In this document: positions 14,997 through 22,469 of the stretch, one piece after another | How positions within the stretch are numbered: position 1 is the stretch's first letter | Layout of the letters: each line of letters opens with the position of its first letter | Source of the DNA: JBBSBL01 sp038251325 | GTDB lineage: Bacteria; Actinomycetota; Thermoleophilia; Solirubrobacterales; Solirubrobacteraceae | NCBI GenBank assembly: GCA_038251325.1 | Contig: JBBSBL010000016.1 | Span: forward strand, 1-48,268 | DNA: 48,268 nucleotides | Direction of reading: 5' to 3' | The notes under the pieces: generated by a model | Told to the model about the DNA's origin: nothing | The model's input: the letters and a program-made list of their open reading frames with translations, nothing else | Database searches by the model: none | Program-made: the position numbers and the translations under genes

Positions 14997-16880
14997 GTGA
15001 CGCCTCCCGCGCAACGTCCGACCCGAGCGGCGATCGCGCTCTTGAGCGCGGCGTTTGTCGCTGCCGTCGTGGCGGGCGTGCTCAGCGCCCCGCACGACGA
15101 CTGGAACCTCGCCGTGATGGGGGTCCTGCTGGTGAGCGCCGCGGTCAGCGAGCTCACGTCGATCACCCTCCCGAACGGGAAGATCGGCATCTCGGGCGCG
15201 TTCCTCGCGGTCGTCCTCGCGATCGTCCTGCTCGGCGGGGCCCCGGGCGCCGTCGTCGGCGTCGCCACGATCCTGGTCGGCTGGCTGCGCTGGCGCGAGG
15301 CGCCGGGAACGCTGCTCTCCAACCTCGCGGCCTACGCCTGGTTCCCGCTGCTCGCCGGGCTCGCCTTCGCCGGGGCCACCGACGCCGTCGGCGCCGGGGG
15401 CGGCGACGCGGACTACTACCTGCTGATCTTCGCGACCTTCATCCTCGCGCTGGCGCTGAACTTCGTCTTCGTCGCCTCCTACCAGTGCTACCTCGACGGG
15501 ACGAGCCTCGCCCTCCGGGCGCGCGAGGCGGTCATCCCCGTCCTCGCCTCCGAGCTCTTCTCCGCCGTGCTCGCCGTCGCCACGGCGTACCTCTACGTGC
15601 ATCTCGGCCTCCCGGCGCTGGCCTTGGTCGGCGTCGTCATGCTCGTCTTCCAGTACCTGCTCGGCGAGCTGCTGCTCTCCCAGGAGCGCGGCCGCGAGCT
15701 GACCCGCCGCGGGGAGCAGCTCCACCAGCTCTCGATCACCGACGAGCTCACCGGGCTCGGCAACCGGCGCAAGCTCATCAGCGACATCGAGCACGCGCTG
15801 AGCGACGCGGGCCCGGTGGCGAGCGTCCTGGTGATCTACGACCTCGACGGCTTCAAGCGCTGGAACGACTCCTACGGGCACTCCGGCGGGGACGAGTTGC
15901 TGCGCCGCCTCGGGCGCCGGCTCACCGAGGCGCTCGGCGACGTCGGGCACGCCTACCGGCTCGGCGGGGACGAGTTCTGCGCGCTCATCGAGGGCGACCG
16001 GGCGGCCTCCCGGGACCTCGTGGCCGCCGGGTCCGCCGCGCTGCACGAGCAGGACGAGAAGGTCCGGATCACCTGCTGCCACGGCGGCGTGGTGCTGCCC
16101 GACGAAGCCGGCGACGCGATCGAGGCGCTCCGGGTCGCCGATCAGCGGATGTACGTCCGCAAGGACGCGCGGCCGATGTCGGCCAAGGGCCAGGTGCGCG
16201 ACATGCTGCTGCGCGTGCTCGACGAGCAGCAGCCGGACCTCCACGACCACAGCAACGACGTCTCCGACCTGGCCCGGGCGGTCGCCGTCGCGCTCGGCAT
16301 GAGCGAGGGCGAGATCGACGACACGATCCGCCTCGCCGAGCTGCACGACGTCGGGAAGATCGCCATCCCGCAGACGATCCTGCGCAAGCCGGGCCCGCTC
16401 GACGACGAGGAGTGGCGGGTCATGCGGCTGCACACGATCATCGGCGAGCGCATGCTGCGCGCGGCGCCGGCGCTCTCGCCGGTCGCGCAGCTCGTGCGTG
16501 CGAGCCACGAGCGCTGGGACGGCGAGGGCTACCCGGACGGGCTGGAGGGCGAGGCGATCCCGCTGCCCGCTCGCATCGTCTCGGCCTGCGACGCCTACGA
16601 CGCGATGGTCACCGACCGCCCCTACCGCCGCGGCATGTCGATCGACGAGGCGATCGCCGAGCTCGAGCGCTGCGCCGGGTCCCAGTTCGATCCGCGCGTG
16701 GTCGGCGCACTGGTCGCCCAGATCCAGCGCCGCCGGCCGGCCGTCACCGGGCCCGACCCGGCCGCGACCCACGGGCCGACGCCGGACCCGTTCGGCGCCG
16801 AGACCGGGAACGGCGCGACGACGCGCAAGCGGACTCCGGTACGTGCCGGGGCCCGCGCGGGCGCCGGCCGCGCCGCCTGA
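14997..16880 (+). CDS. Membrane GGDEF-HD-GYP c-di-GMP enzyme
   Basis: 627 residues. About six to seven transmembrane helices fill residues 10-225 (AAIALLSAAFVAAVVAGVL; GAFLAVVLAIVLLGGAPGAV; LLIFATFILALALNFVFVA), forming a MASE-like sensory module of unassigned type. GGDEF (323-327) is intact, but the RxxD inhibitory site is absent (GDVG at that spacing). HD-GYP has HDVGK (His450-Asp451) and SHERWDGEGYP (511-513), so phosphodiesterase activity is likely. The C-terminal 60 residues are low-complexity. I take the GTG at 14997, 4 bases after an AGGGGGAGGG run, rather than the in-frame ATG at 14919, which would add a charged stretch before the first helix. Confidence 0.9.
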   Translation: MTPPAQRPTRAAIALLSAAFVAAVVAGVLSAPHDDWNLAVMGVLLVSAAVSELTSITLPNGKIGISGAFLAVVLAIVLLGGAPGAVVGVATILVGWLRWREAPGTLLSNLAAYAWFPLLAGLAFAGATDAVGAGGGDADYYLLIFATFILALALNFVFVASYQCYLDGTSLALRAREAVIPVLASELFSAVLAVATAYLYVHLGLPALALVGVVMLVFQYLLGELLLSQERGRELTRRGEQLHQLSITDELTGLGNRRKLISDIEHALSDAGPVASVLVIYDLDGFKRWNDSYGHSGGDELLRRLGRRLTEALGDVGHAYRLGGDEFCALIEGDRAASRDLVAAGSAALHEQDEKVRITCCHGGVVLPDEAGDAIEALRVADQRMYVRKDARPMSAKGQVRDMLLRVLDEQQPDLHDHSNDVSDLARAVAVALGMSEGEIDDTIRLAELHDVGKIAIPQTILRKPGPLDDEEWRVMRLHTIIGERMLRAAPALSPVAQLVRASHERWDGEGYPDGLEGEAIPLPARIVSACDAYDAMVTDRPYRRGMSIDEAIAELERCAGSQFDPRVVGALVAQIQRRRPAVTGPDPAATHGPTPDPFGAETGNGATTRKRTPVRAGARAGAGRAA

Positions 16881-16924
16881 GCGCCATGACCGGCCGGCCG
16901 GCGCGCTCGGCGGGCGCGCGCGGG

Positions 16925-16930
16925 CATACT
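16925..16930 (+). promoter_or_regulatory. -10-like hexamer CATACT for lipoprotein gene
   Basis: Six bases before the GTG at 16937, fitting the leaderless spacing seen across the window, though the first base departs from TANNNT. Confidence 0.35.
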
Positions 16931-16936
16931 GGCGTG

Positions 16937-17677
16937 GTGGCTCGCCCGTCCTTCGCCGCCGCCGCCCGGCCGGCGCTTCTGGCGCTCGTCGTCGTGGCCT
17001 CGCTGCCGCTCGGCGCGTGTGGTGGGGCGGGAGCCCGCGACGCCGCCGCCTCGCCCGCGGCCGCGTCGCCCCAGGACTCGGGTGGATCAGCGGCTCCGGA
17101 CACCGGCGGCGCCCCGCTGCGCGCGCGGCCCACGGCGGTCGAGCCGGTGGCCGGGCTGCCCTCGCAGAGCTCGTCGACGCCGGCGCCCGCAGCCGACGCC
17201 CCGCTTCCCCAGCCGGTCTCCGACGACGAGATCCGCCGCGAGCTGGCAGCAGCCGGCGTCCCGGCGGGCGGCCGGGCCGCGCTGACGCGCCGCGGCCTCG
17301 CGGTCGCCCCGCTCGACTCGCCACCCGAGGTCCAGGCGGTCATCGCCGCCGGCAACCAGATCGCCCGCCTGCCCTACCGCTACGGGGGCGGACATGCGAC
17401 GTGGATCGACACCGCCTACGACTGCTCGGCCTCGGTCTCCTTCGCCTTCGCCGCCGCCGGACTGGTCCGGTCGCCGATGGACTCGACCGCCCTCTCGGGC
17501 TGGGGCGACCCGGGCGCGGGCCGCTGGATCACCGTCTACGCGAACGGCGGCCACGCCTGGATGACGGTGGCCGGCCTGCGCTTCGACACCGGCGGCCTGC
17601 GGGTCACCGGCTCGCGCTGGCAGACGACCGGCCGCGGCACCGGCGGGTTCGTCGCGCGGCACCCCGCCGGGCTCTAG
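16937..17677 (+). CDS. Lipoprotein with NlpC/P60-like domain
   Basis: About 246 residues. A lipoprotein signal (hydrophobic ALLALVVVASLPLGAC, lipobox LGAC) is followed by a long Ala/Pro/Ser-rich linker (about residues 35-95) and a C-terminal domain with LPYRYGGGHATW, YDCSASVSFAFAAAGL and a later GGHAWMTVAGLRFDTGG. The Cys in YDCSAS and the His in GGHAWM fit the Cys/His pair of NlpC/P60 peptidoglycan endopeptidases. Start chosen at GTG 16937 for signal-peptide length and promoter spacing; GTG 16934 and ATG 16886 are in-frame alternatives. It faces a minus-strand operon 18 bases away. Confidence 0.8.
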   Translation: MARPSFAAAARPALLALVVVASLPLGACGGAGARDAAASPAAASPQDSGGSAAPDTGGAPLRARPTAVEPVAGLPSQSSSTPAPAADAPLPQPVSDDEIRRELAAAGVPAGGRAALTRRGLAVAPLDSPPEVQAVIAAGNQIARLPYRYGGGHATWIDTAYDCSASVSFAFAAAGLVRSPMDSTALSGWGDPGAGRWITVYANGGHAWMTVAGLRFDTGGLRVTGSRWQTTGRGTGGFVARHPAGL

Positions 17678-17695
17678 ACGGGCGCGACGCCGCCC

Positions 17696-18796
17696 TCAGG
17701 CCACGGCGCGCAGCCGGCGCACCTCGGCCCCGCCGTGGTCGGCGAGGAAGCGATCGATCTGCGCCCAGGTCGTGCGCGCGGCGGCGCGGCCGGTGAGCAC
17801 GCCGAGGTGCCCGCCGGGCGCCGTCCCGAGCCGGACCTCGGCGGCTGCGGGCAACAGCTCGCCGACGTGGTGGACGGCGCTCAGCGGCGCGATCCCGTCC
17901 CCCCGCCCGGCGATCGAGAGCACGGGCTGGCGCACGTCGGCCAGCTCGATGCGGCGGCCCTCGAGGTCGAGGTGGCCACGGGCGAGATCGTTGGTGCGGA
18001 AGAACCGGTGGTAGAGCTGGCCGAACGTGCGGCCGGGATAGGCGAGCATGCCGTCGGTGAATCGGTCGACGGCCTCGATCTGGGCGAGGAACTCGCGGTC
18101 GTCGAGGTTGGCCAGCAGCGCGAGCGGCTTGGTCACGTACTTGTCGATCGCCGCGAGCTGGTAGGCGCGCTTCACGATCGGGGCGGGCGCGCCGCCGAGC
18201 ATCCGGTAGAGCAGCGTCGGCCCGGCGCCGCCGGCCAGGTTCACGAGCGGCCGCAGGGGCGCGACCATCGGGACCTGCGTGAAGTCGAACGGGCTTGCGA
18301 CCATCGCCACCGAGCGCACCGGCACCTCGCGGTCGGCGGCGACGAGCAGGGCCATGATGCCGCCCAGGCACCAGCCGAGGACCTGGATCGCGCCTCCGCC
18401 GACGTCGTCGGAGACCGCGGCGATCGCCTCCGGGATGACCTCGTCGATCCAGTGCTCGATCCCGAGGTTGCGGTCGCCGAAGGCGATCGGGCCGTAGTCG
18501 ACGAGATAGGTCTGCGTCCCGCCCGCGAGCAGGTGCTCGACCAGGCTGCACCCACGCCGCAGGTCGAAGCAGAGCGCGGGCGCCGCGAGCGGGGGGATGA
18601 GCAGCACGGGCGGCACGTCGCCCTTCGCGCGCGGACGCTCGCTCGCCGGGTGGTAGCGGAAGACCGTGCGCTGCGGCCCCTCGTCGACGATCGACGCCGG
18701 CATCGGGCGCAGGTCGGCGAGGCCGCCCCGGGTGAGTCCGTCGTAGACGTTGGCGGCGGCCGCGGCGAGTGCGTCGGGTGTGGGGAGGAGCGACAT
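17696..18796 (-). CDS. PHA synthase-like (PhaC) alpha/beta hydrolase
   Basis: 366 residues, the size of class III PhaC subunits. The nucleophile elbow is GWCLGG with Cys143 in place of Ser, as in polyhydroxyalkanoate synthases, which polymerise hydroxyacyl-CoA into PHA. Asp in AGRGDGIAPLSAV and His in PGGHLGVLTG complete the triad. VDYGPIAFGDRNLGIEHWID is also PhaC-like. No PhaE or PhaR partner, phasin or PhaAB gene is in the window. In actinobacteria such proteins are often annotated as synthases without proof of polymer. It is last in a minus-strand operon, 52 bases after the alpha/beta hydrolase. Confidence 0.8.
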   Translation of the reverse strand: MSLLPTPDALAAAAANVYDGLTRGGLADLRPMPASIVDEGPQRTVFRYHPASERPRAKGDVPPVLLIPPLAAPALCFDLRRGCSLVEHLLAGGTQTYLVDYGPIAFGDRNLGIEHWIDEVIPEAIAAVSDDVGGGAIQVLGWCLGGIMALLVAADREVPVRSVAMVASPFDFTQVPMVAPLRPLVNLAGGAGPTLLYRMLGGAPAPIVKRAYQLAAIDKYVTKPLALLANLDDREFLAQIEAVDRFTDGMLAYPGRTFGQLYHRFFRTNDLARGHLDLEGRRIELADVRQPVLSIAGRGDGIAPLSAVHHVGELLPAAAEVRLGTAPGGHLGVLTGRAAARTTWAQIDRFLADHGGAEVRRLRAVA

Positions 18797-18848
18797 GGGC
18801 GGTCCACGGCGATTGTGGCATCCGGGCGACCCGGCGACCGCTTCCGGC

Positions 18849-19694
18849 TCAGGCGGCCCGCGCCTCCTCCTCGACGAATCCCAGGAGCAGCTCGGCGAAG
18901 CGGTCGGGCTCCTCGATCTGGGGACAGTGGCCACACCCGTCGAGGACCTCGAGGCGCGACTCGCGGACGGCGGCCAGGACGCGCTCGGCGCCGGTCTGGA
19001 AGACGAGTCGGTCGTCGGTGCCCCAGACGAGAAGGACGGGGACGCCGATCGCGGCCAGCTCGAAGGGATCCTTGAGCTCGGGCAGCAGCCGCCGGCCGAT
19101 CTCCAGGAACGACGCCACCGCCTCGCGCGAGCCGTGGTGGGCGGCGAAGGCGCGGATCACCCGCGGGTCGACACGGTCCGGGCGCGCGAAGGCCAGCGCG
19201 GCGTAGGCGCGGCCGACGACCTCCTGCACCGCGCGCCCCGGCAGCGGGAGCGGCAGGGAGAGCAGCCGTCGGACGGCCGGGTCGCGCTCGACGATCGCGA
19301 ACCAGCGGGCCATGTCCAGCCCGGCCGGGGCCACGGCCACGACACCGCCCAGCGGCGCACGCTCGGCGAGGCGCAGCGCGACGCAGCCGCCGAGCGAGTT
19401 GCCCACCGCGATCGCGCCGTCGTCCTCCGCGTAGGCGCGCAGGTCGGCGGCGAAGGCGTCGTACTGCGGGAGCACCGCGCCCTCGCGCAGCGGGTCCGCG
19501 GCGCCGAAGCCCGGGAGATCGACGGCGATCGCACGCCGGTCGCGGCGGCCGAGCGCGTCCAGCGCGTGGCGCCAGGTGTCCGCGCTGTCGGACCACCCGT
19601 GGAGCAGGAGCAGCGGCGGGTCCTCCCCCTCGAGCTCGAGCACGCGGGTCTCGTAGCCGGCGAGCTCGAGGCGATGCTCGAAGAGCGGCTGCAC
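18849..19694 (-). CDS. Alpha/beta hydrolase
   Basis: 281 residues with oxyanion-hole motif LLLHGWSDS, nucleophile Ser100 in VGNSLGGCVAL, Asp in LVWGTDDRLV and His in DGCGHCPQIE. It resembles meta-cleavage-product hydrolases and related esterases (MhpC/BphD-like), but substrate assignment needs more than these motifs. It starts 18 bases after the MFS stop and precedes the PhaC-like gene, so the three are one transcription unit. Confidence 0.85.
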   Translation of the reverse strand: MQPLFEHRLELAGYETRVLELEGEDPPLLLLHGWSDSADTWRHALDALGRRDRRAIAVDLPGFGAADPLREGAVLPQYDAFAADLRAYAEDDGAIAVGNSLGGCVALRLAERAPLGGVVAVAPAGLDMARWFAIVERDPAVRRLLSLPLPLPGRAVQEVVGRAYAALAFARPDRVDPRVIRAFAAHHGSREAVASFLEIGRRLLPELKDPFELAAIGVPVLLVWGTDDRLVFQTGAERVLAAVRESRLEVLDGCGHCPQIEEPDRFAELLLGFVEEEARAA

Positions 19695-19712
19695 CTCAGC
19701 GCCGCGGGGCGC

Positions 19713-21242
19713 TCACGCCGCCGCCGGCTCGGAGGCCGCCTGGGGCGGCGCGGCGAAGTCCCGCTGGCGCACGAGCACAGCGGCGAGCACCGCGCCGACG
19801 AGGGCGACGACCCCGGCGAGGACAAGGATGTGGTTGAGCCCGTCGACGAACGCTCCGTCGATCACTCCGCTGAGCCGTGCCCGCGCGGCGGCCGGAACGC
19901 GGTCGACGATCCGCGGCGCGCCGCCCGCCGAGATCGCGGTGGCGAGCTCGCCGGCCCGACGGGCGAAGGCGTCGGGCAGGGTGGCGGCGAGCCGGCCGCT
20001 GACGTGGGACTCGAAGATCGCGCCCCACGCGGCGATCCCGGTCGCGATCCCGACCTGACGGAAGGTCGAGTTGATGCCGGAGGCCATGCCACTGCGCTGC
20101 GGCGGGACCACGCCGATGGCCGTCGAGGCGAGCGGCGGGTTGACCAGCCCGATCCCGGCGCCCGCGCAGATGAAGCCGGGGAGCAGCGCCGTCCACTGCG
20201 AGTCGGCGCTCAGCCCGCTCATGAGCAACAGCCCGATCCCGACGAGGAGCAGCCCGCCGCCCAGCAGCACGCGCGCGGGGACGTGCTCGGTCATCCGCCC
20301 GGAGGCGGCGGCGACGAAGAAGGACAGGAGCGTGATCGGCAGGAAGCGCACCCCGGCCTGGAAGGGCCCGTAGCCGAGGATCGTCTGGATGTAGATCGTG
20401 AGGTAGAGGAACATCGCGAACATCGAGGCCGAGAGCGCGAAGGCGGCGATCGACGCGCCGCAGAAGGCCGGCTTGCGGAACAGCGCGAGGTCGAACATCG
20501 GATTGGCCTGGCGCAGCTCGACGACCACGAAGGCCGCGAGCGCCGCCACCGCTCCGGCGATCAAGCCGACGATCAGCGCGCTGCCCCAGCCCTCGGCGTT
20601 GCCGCGGATGAGCGCGAAGACGAGCGCGAACAGGCCGCCGGAGAAGAGCACCGTCCCGAGCCAGTCGATCCGGCCGGCCTGCGGGTCGCGCGTCTCGCGC
20701 ACGCGCGTGAGGGTGATCCACAGCCCGATCGCGCCGATCGGGAGGTTGAGGAGGAAGATCGACGGCCACCCCAGGGCGGAGGTGAGCGCGCCGCCGACCA
20801 GCGGCCCGACCGCCACCGCGGCGCCGGTCGTCGCCCCCCAGAAGGCGAAGGCGGTGGCCCGCTCGCGGCCCTCGAACTCCTGGGCGAGCAGCGCGAGCGA
20901 GACCGCGAAGAGCGCGGCTCCGCCGATCCCCTGGGCCGCGCGGGCGAGGTTGAGGACGAACGAGGTCGGCGCGAGCGCACAGAGCAGCGAGGCGAGGGTG
21001 AACAGCACGAGGCCGATGGCGAACACGCGCCGGCGCCCGAGGCGGTCGGCCAGCGATCCGGCGGTGAGGAGCAGGGCGGCGAGGGTGAGCGCGTACGCGT
21101 CGACCACCCACTGCAGGTCGCTGAAGCTCGAGCCCAGGTCGCGCGCGATGTCGGGCAGCGCGACGTTCACGATCGTGATGTCGAGCAGCAGCATGAAGAT
21201 CGACAGGCAGACGACGATCAGCGTCCACCACTTGCGCTCCAT
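19713..21242 (-). CDS. DHA2-family MFS drug exporter (EmrB/QacA-type, 14 TM)
   Basis: 509 residues with about 14 hydrophobic helices. MERKWWTLIVVCLSIFMLLL, then DITIVNVALPDIARDL, is the hallmark start of DHA2 proton/drug antiporters, with Asp in TM1. Motif A is visible as AGSLADRLGRRRVF and motif C-like glycines in GGAALFAVSLALLAQ. The ATG at 21242 has GGAAGGAG upstream; an upstream in-frame ATG at 21323 would add an Arg/Gly-rich stretch and is rejected. It heads the operon with the hydrolase and PhaC-like genes. Substrate unknown. Confidence 0.9.
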   Translation of the reverse strand: MERKWWTLIVVCLSIFMLLLDITIVNVALPDIARDLGSSFSDLQWVVDAYALTLAALLLTAGSLADRLGRRRVFAIGLVLFTLASLLCALAPTSFVLNLARAAQGIGGAALFAVSLALLAQEFEGRERATAFAFWGATTGAAVAVGPLVGGALTSALGWPSIFLLNLPIGAIGLWITLTRVRETRDPQAGRIDWLGTVLFSGGLFALVFALIRGNAEGWGSALIVGLIAGAVAALAAFVVVELRQANPMFDLALFRKPAFCGASIAAFALSASMFAMFLYLTIYIQTILGYGPFQAGVRFLPITLLSFFVAAASGRMTEHVPARVLLGGGLLLVGIGLLLMSGLSADSQWTALLPGFICAGAGIGLVNPPLASTAIGVVPPQRSGMASGINSTFRQVGIATGIAAWGAIFESHVSGRLAATLPDAFARRAGELATAISAGGAPRIVDRVPAAARARLSGVIDGAFVDGLNHILVLAGVVALVGAVLAAVLVRQRDFAAPPQAASEPAAA

Positions 21243-21278
21243 GCGGCTCCTTCCCCGTCCGCGGCCCGATCGGCGCCG

Positions 21279-21284
21279 AGGGTA
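21279..21284 (-). promoter_or_regulatory. -10 hexamer TACCCT for MFS operon
   Basis: Minus strand, 36 bases before the ATG, with a ribosome binding site between, so a normal short leader. Confidence 0.4.
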
Positions 21285-21371
21285 GCAGCGGCTGTCAGCC
21301 CCTCCGACCCTCTGGCGACCCACCAGGCATGACGCCGCTTCCCACCCGCCCCGACCGTCCGCCCGTCGCTC

Positions 21372-21377
21372 TACCTT
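21372..21377 (+). promoter_or_regulatory. -10 hexamer TACCTT for HD nuclease gene
   Basis: Ends eight bases before the ATG at 21386, with no ribosome binding site. This supports that start and leaderless expression. Confidence 0.5.
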
Positions 21378-21385
21378 GGATCGAG

Positions 21386-22360
21386 ATGGAGTCGTCGGAG
21401 CCCTGCACCATCCGCGAGCTCGAGGACGGGACCCACGCGGTCCTCTTTGTCGTCGTGCAGTCCGCCGAGGCCGCCGCGACCCGGGGCGGCCAGCCCTTTC
21501 TCAAGCTCGAGCTCAGCGACCGCACCGGCCGCCTCCGTGCGCGCCGCTGGGACTGCACATCCGACGAGGTCGCCGGCGCCCGGCCGGGAACCGTGGTCAA
21601 GGTCGGCGGTCCCTACTCGGTCCACGCGAAGTACGGCCCCCAGCTCATCGTCGAGCGGATCCGCGCCGCGCGCGAGGAGGAGTACGACCTCGCGACGCTG
21701 CTCGACGGGCCGCCGCGCTCGGCCGAGCAGATGGAGGCCGATCTGCGCGCGCTGCTCGACACCGTCCAGGACGACCACCTACGCGCGCTGCTCGACGCCC
21801 TGCTAGCCGACGGCTCCCCGGTGTGGGACCGCTTCCGCCGCGCGCCGGCGGCCAAGCACTACCACCAGGCCTACCGCCACGGCCTGCTCGAGCACTGCCT
21901 GACCGTCGCCCAGGGTGTGAGCGCGATGGCCGCGACCTTCCCCGGCATCGACCGCGACGTCGCCGTCGCCGGCGCGCTGCTGCACGATATCGGCAAGCTC
22001 GAGGCCTACACCGAGGACCCGCTGGCCATCGACCTCACGGACGCCGGCCGCCTCCAGGGCGAGATCCCGCTCGGCTACTACCGCGTGCGCCGCGCGATCG
22101 AGGACATCCCCGGCTTCCCGCCCGATCGCGCCCAGGCCGTCCTGCACGTGATCCTCGCCCACCACGGCGCGCTCGAGCACGGGAGCCCGGTGCTGCCGGC
22201 CACGCGCGAGGCCACGCTCGTCCACATGATCGACAACCTCGGCGGGCGCCTGGGCAGCTTCGACCGCCTCGAGAAGAGCCTCCCCGACGGCGCGGTGTGG
22301 TCGGGCTTCGACCGCGCGCTGGGCGGCGGCGCCTGGTTCGCCGACCGGGCCGCCGCGTAG
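21386..22360 (+). CDS. OB-fold plus HD-domain 3'-5' exoribonuclease, YhaM-like
   Basis: 324 residues. An N-terminal OB-fold (about 5-90: RELEDGTHAVLFVVVQSAEA, FLKLELSDRTG, GTVVKVGGPYSVH) is joined to an HD phosphohydrolase domain with YRHGLLEHC, LLHDIGKLEAY (His200-Asp201) and LAHHGALEHGSP. This order is that of YhaM (CBF1) 3'-5' exoribonucleases of Firmicutes, which degrade RNA and single-stranded DNA with Mn. The start at 21386 is supported by promoter spacing over the in-frame ATG at 21329. It lies 109 bases before fused pafBC, with its own hairpin between. Confidence 0.85.
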   Translation: MESSEPCTIRELEDGTHAVLFVVVQSAEAAATRGGQPFLKLELSDRTGRLRARRWDCTSDEVAGARPGTVVKVGGPYSVHAKYGPQLIVERIRAAREEEYDLATLLDGPPRSAEQMEADLRALLDTVQDDHLRALLDALLADGSPVWDRFRRAPAAKHYHQAYRHGLLEHCLTVAQGVSAMAATFPGIDRDVAVAGALLHDIGKLEAYTEDPLAIDLTDAGRLQGEIPLGYYRVRRAIEDIPGFPPDRAQAVLHVILAHHGALEHGSPVLPATREATLVHMIDNLGGRLGSFDRLEKSLPDGAVWSGFDRALGGGAWFADRAAA

Positions 22361-22371
22361 GGCGGGCACAA

Positions 22372-22391
22372 CGGCGCGCCGCGACGCGCCG
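22372..22391 (+). terminator. Hairpin after HD nuclease gene
   Basis: CGGCGCG / CGCGCCG, 7-bp stem with a six-base loop, 11 bases after the stop, followed by AAAAG. A weak intrinsic terminator. Confidence 0.4.
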
Positions 22392-22453
22392 AAAAGCCGC
22401 AAAGAGCGCACCGGGAGGCGGCGGCGCGGGATCGTCGGCCCGCCCCGCGAAGG

Positions 22454-22459
22454 TAACCT
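22454..22459 (+). promoter_or_regulatory. -10 hexamer TAACCT for pafBC
   Basis: Ends ten bases before the ATG at 22470, with no ribosome binding site. Confidence 0.45.
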
Positions 22460-22469
22460 CGCTGCCGCG

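Noticed and set aside
14628..17324. Long minus-strand open frame (about 898 codons) over the membrane GGDEF/HD-GYP gene
   Set aside because: Antisense to clear GGDEF and HD-GYP motifs; composition typical of GC-rich shadows.
18750..21332. Plus-strand open frame (about 860 codons) across the minus-strand MFS/hydrolase operon
   Set aside because: Antisense shadow rich in Arg/Gly/Glu; the minus strand has full family motifs.
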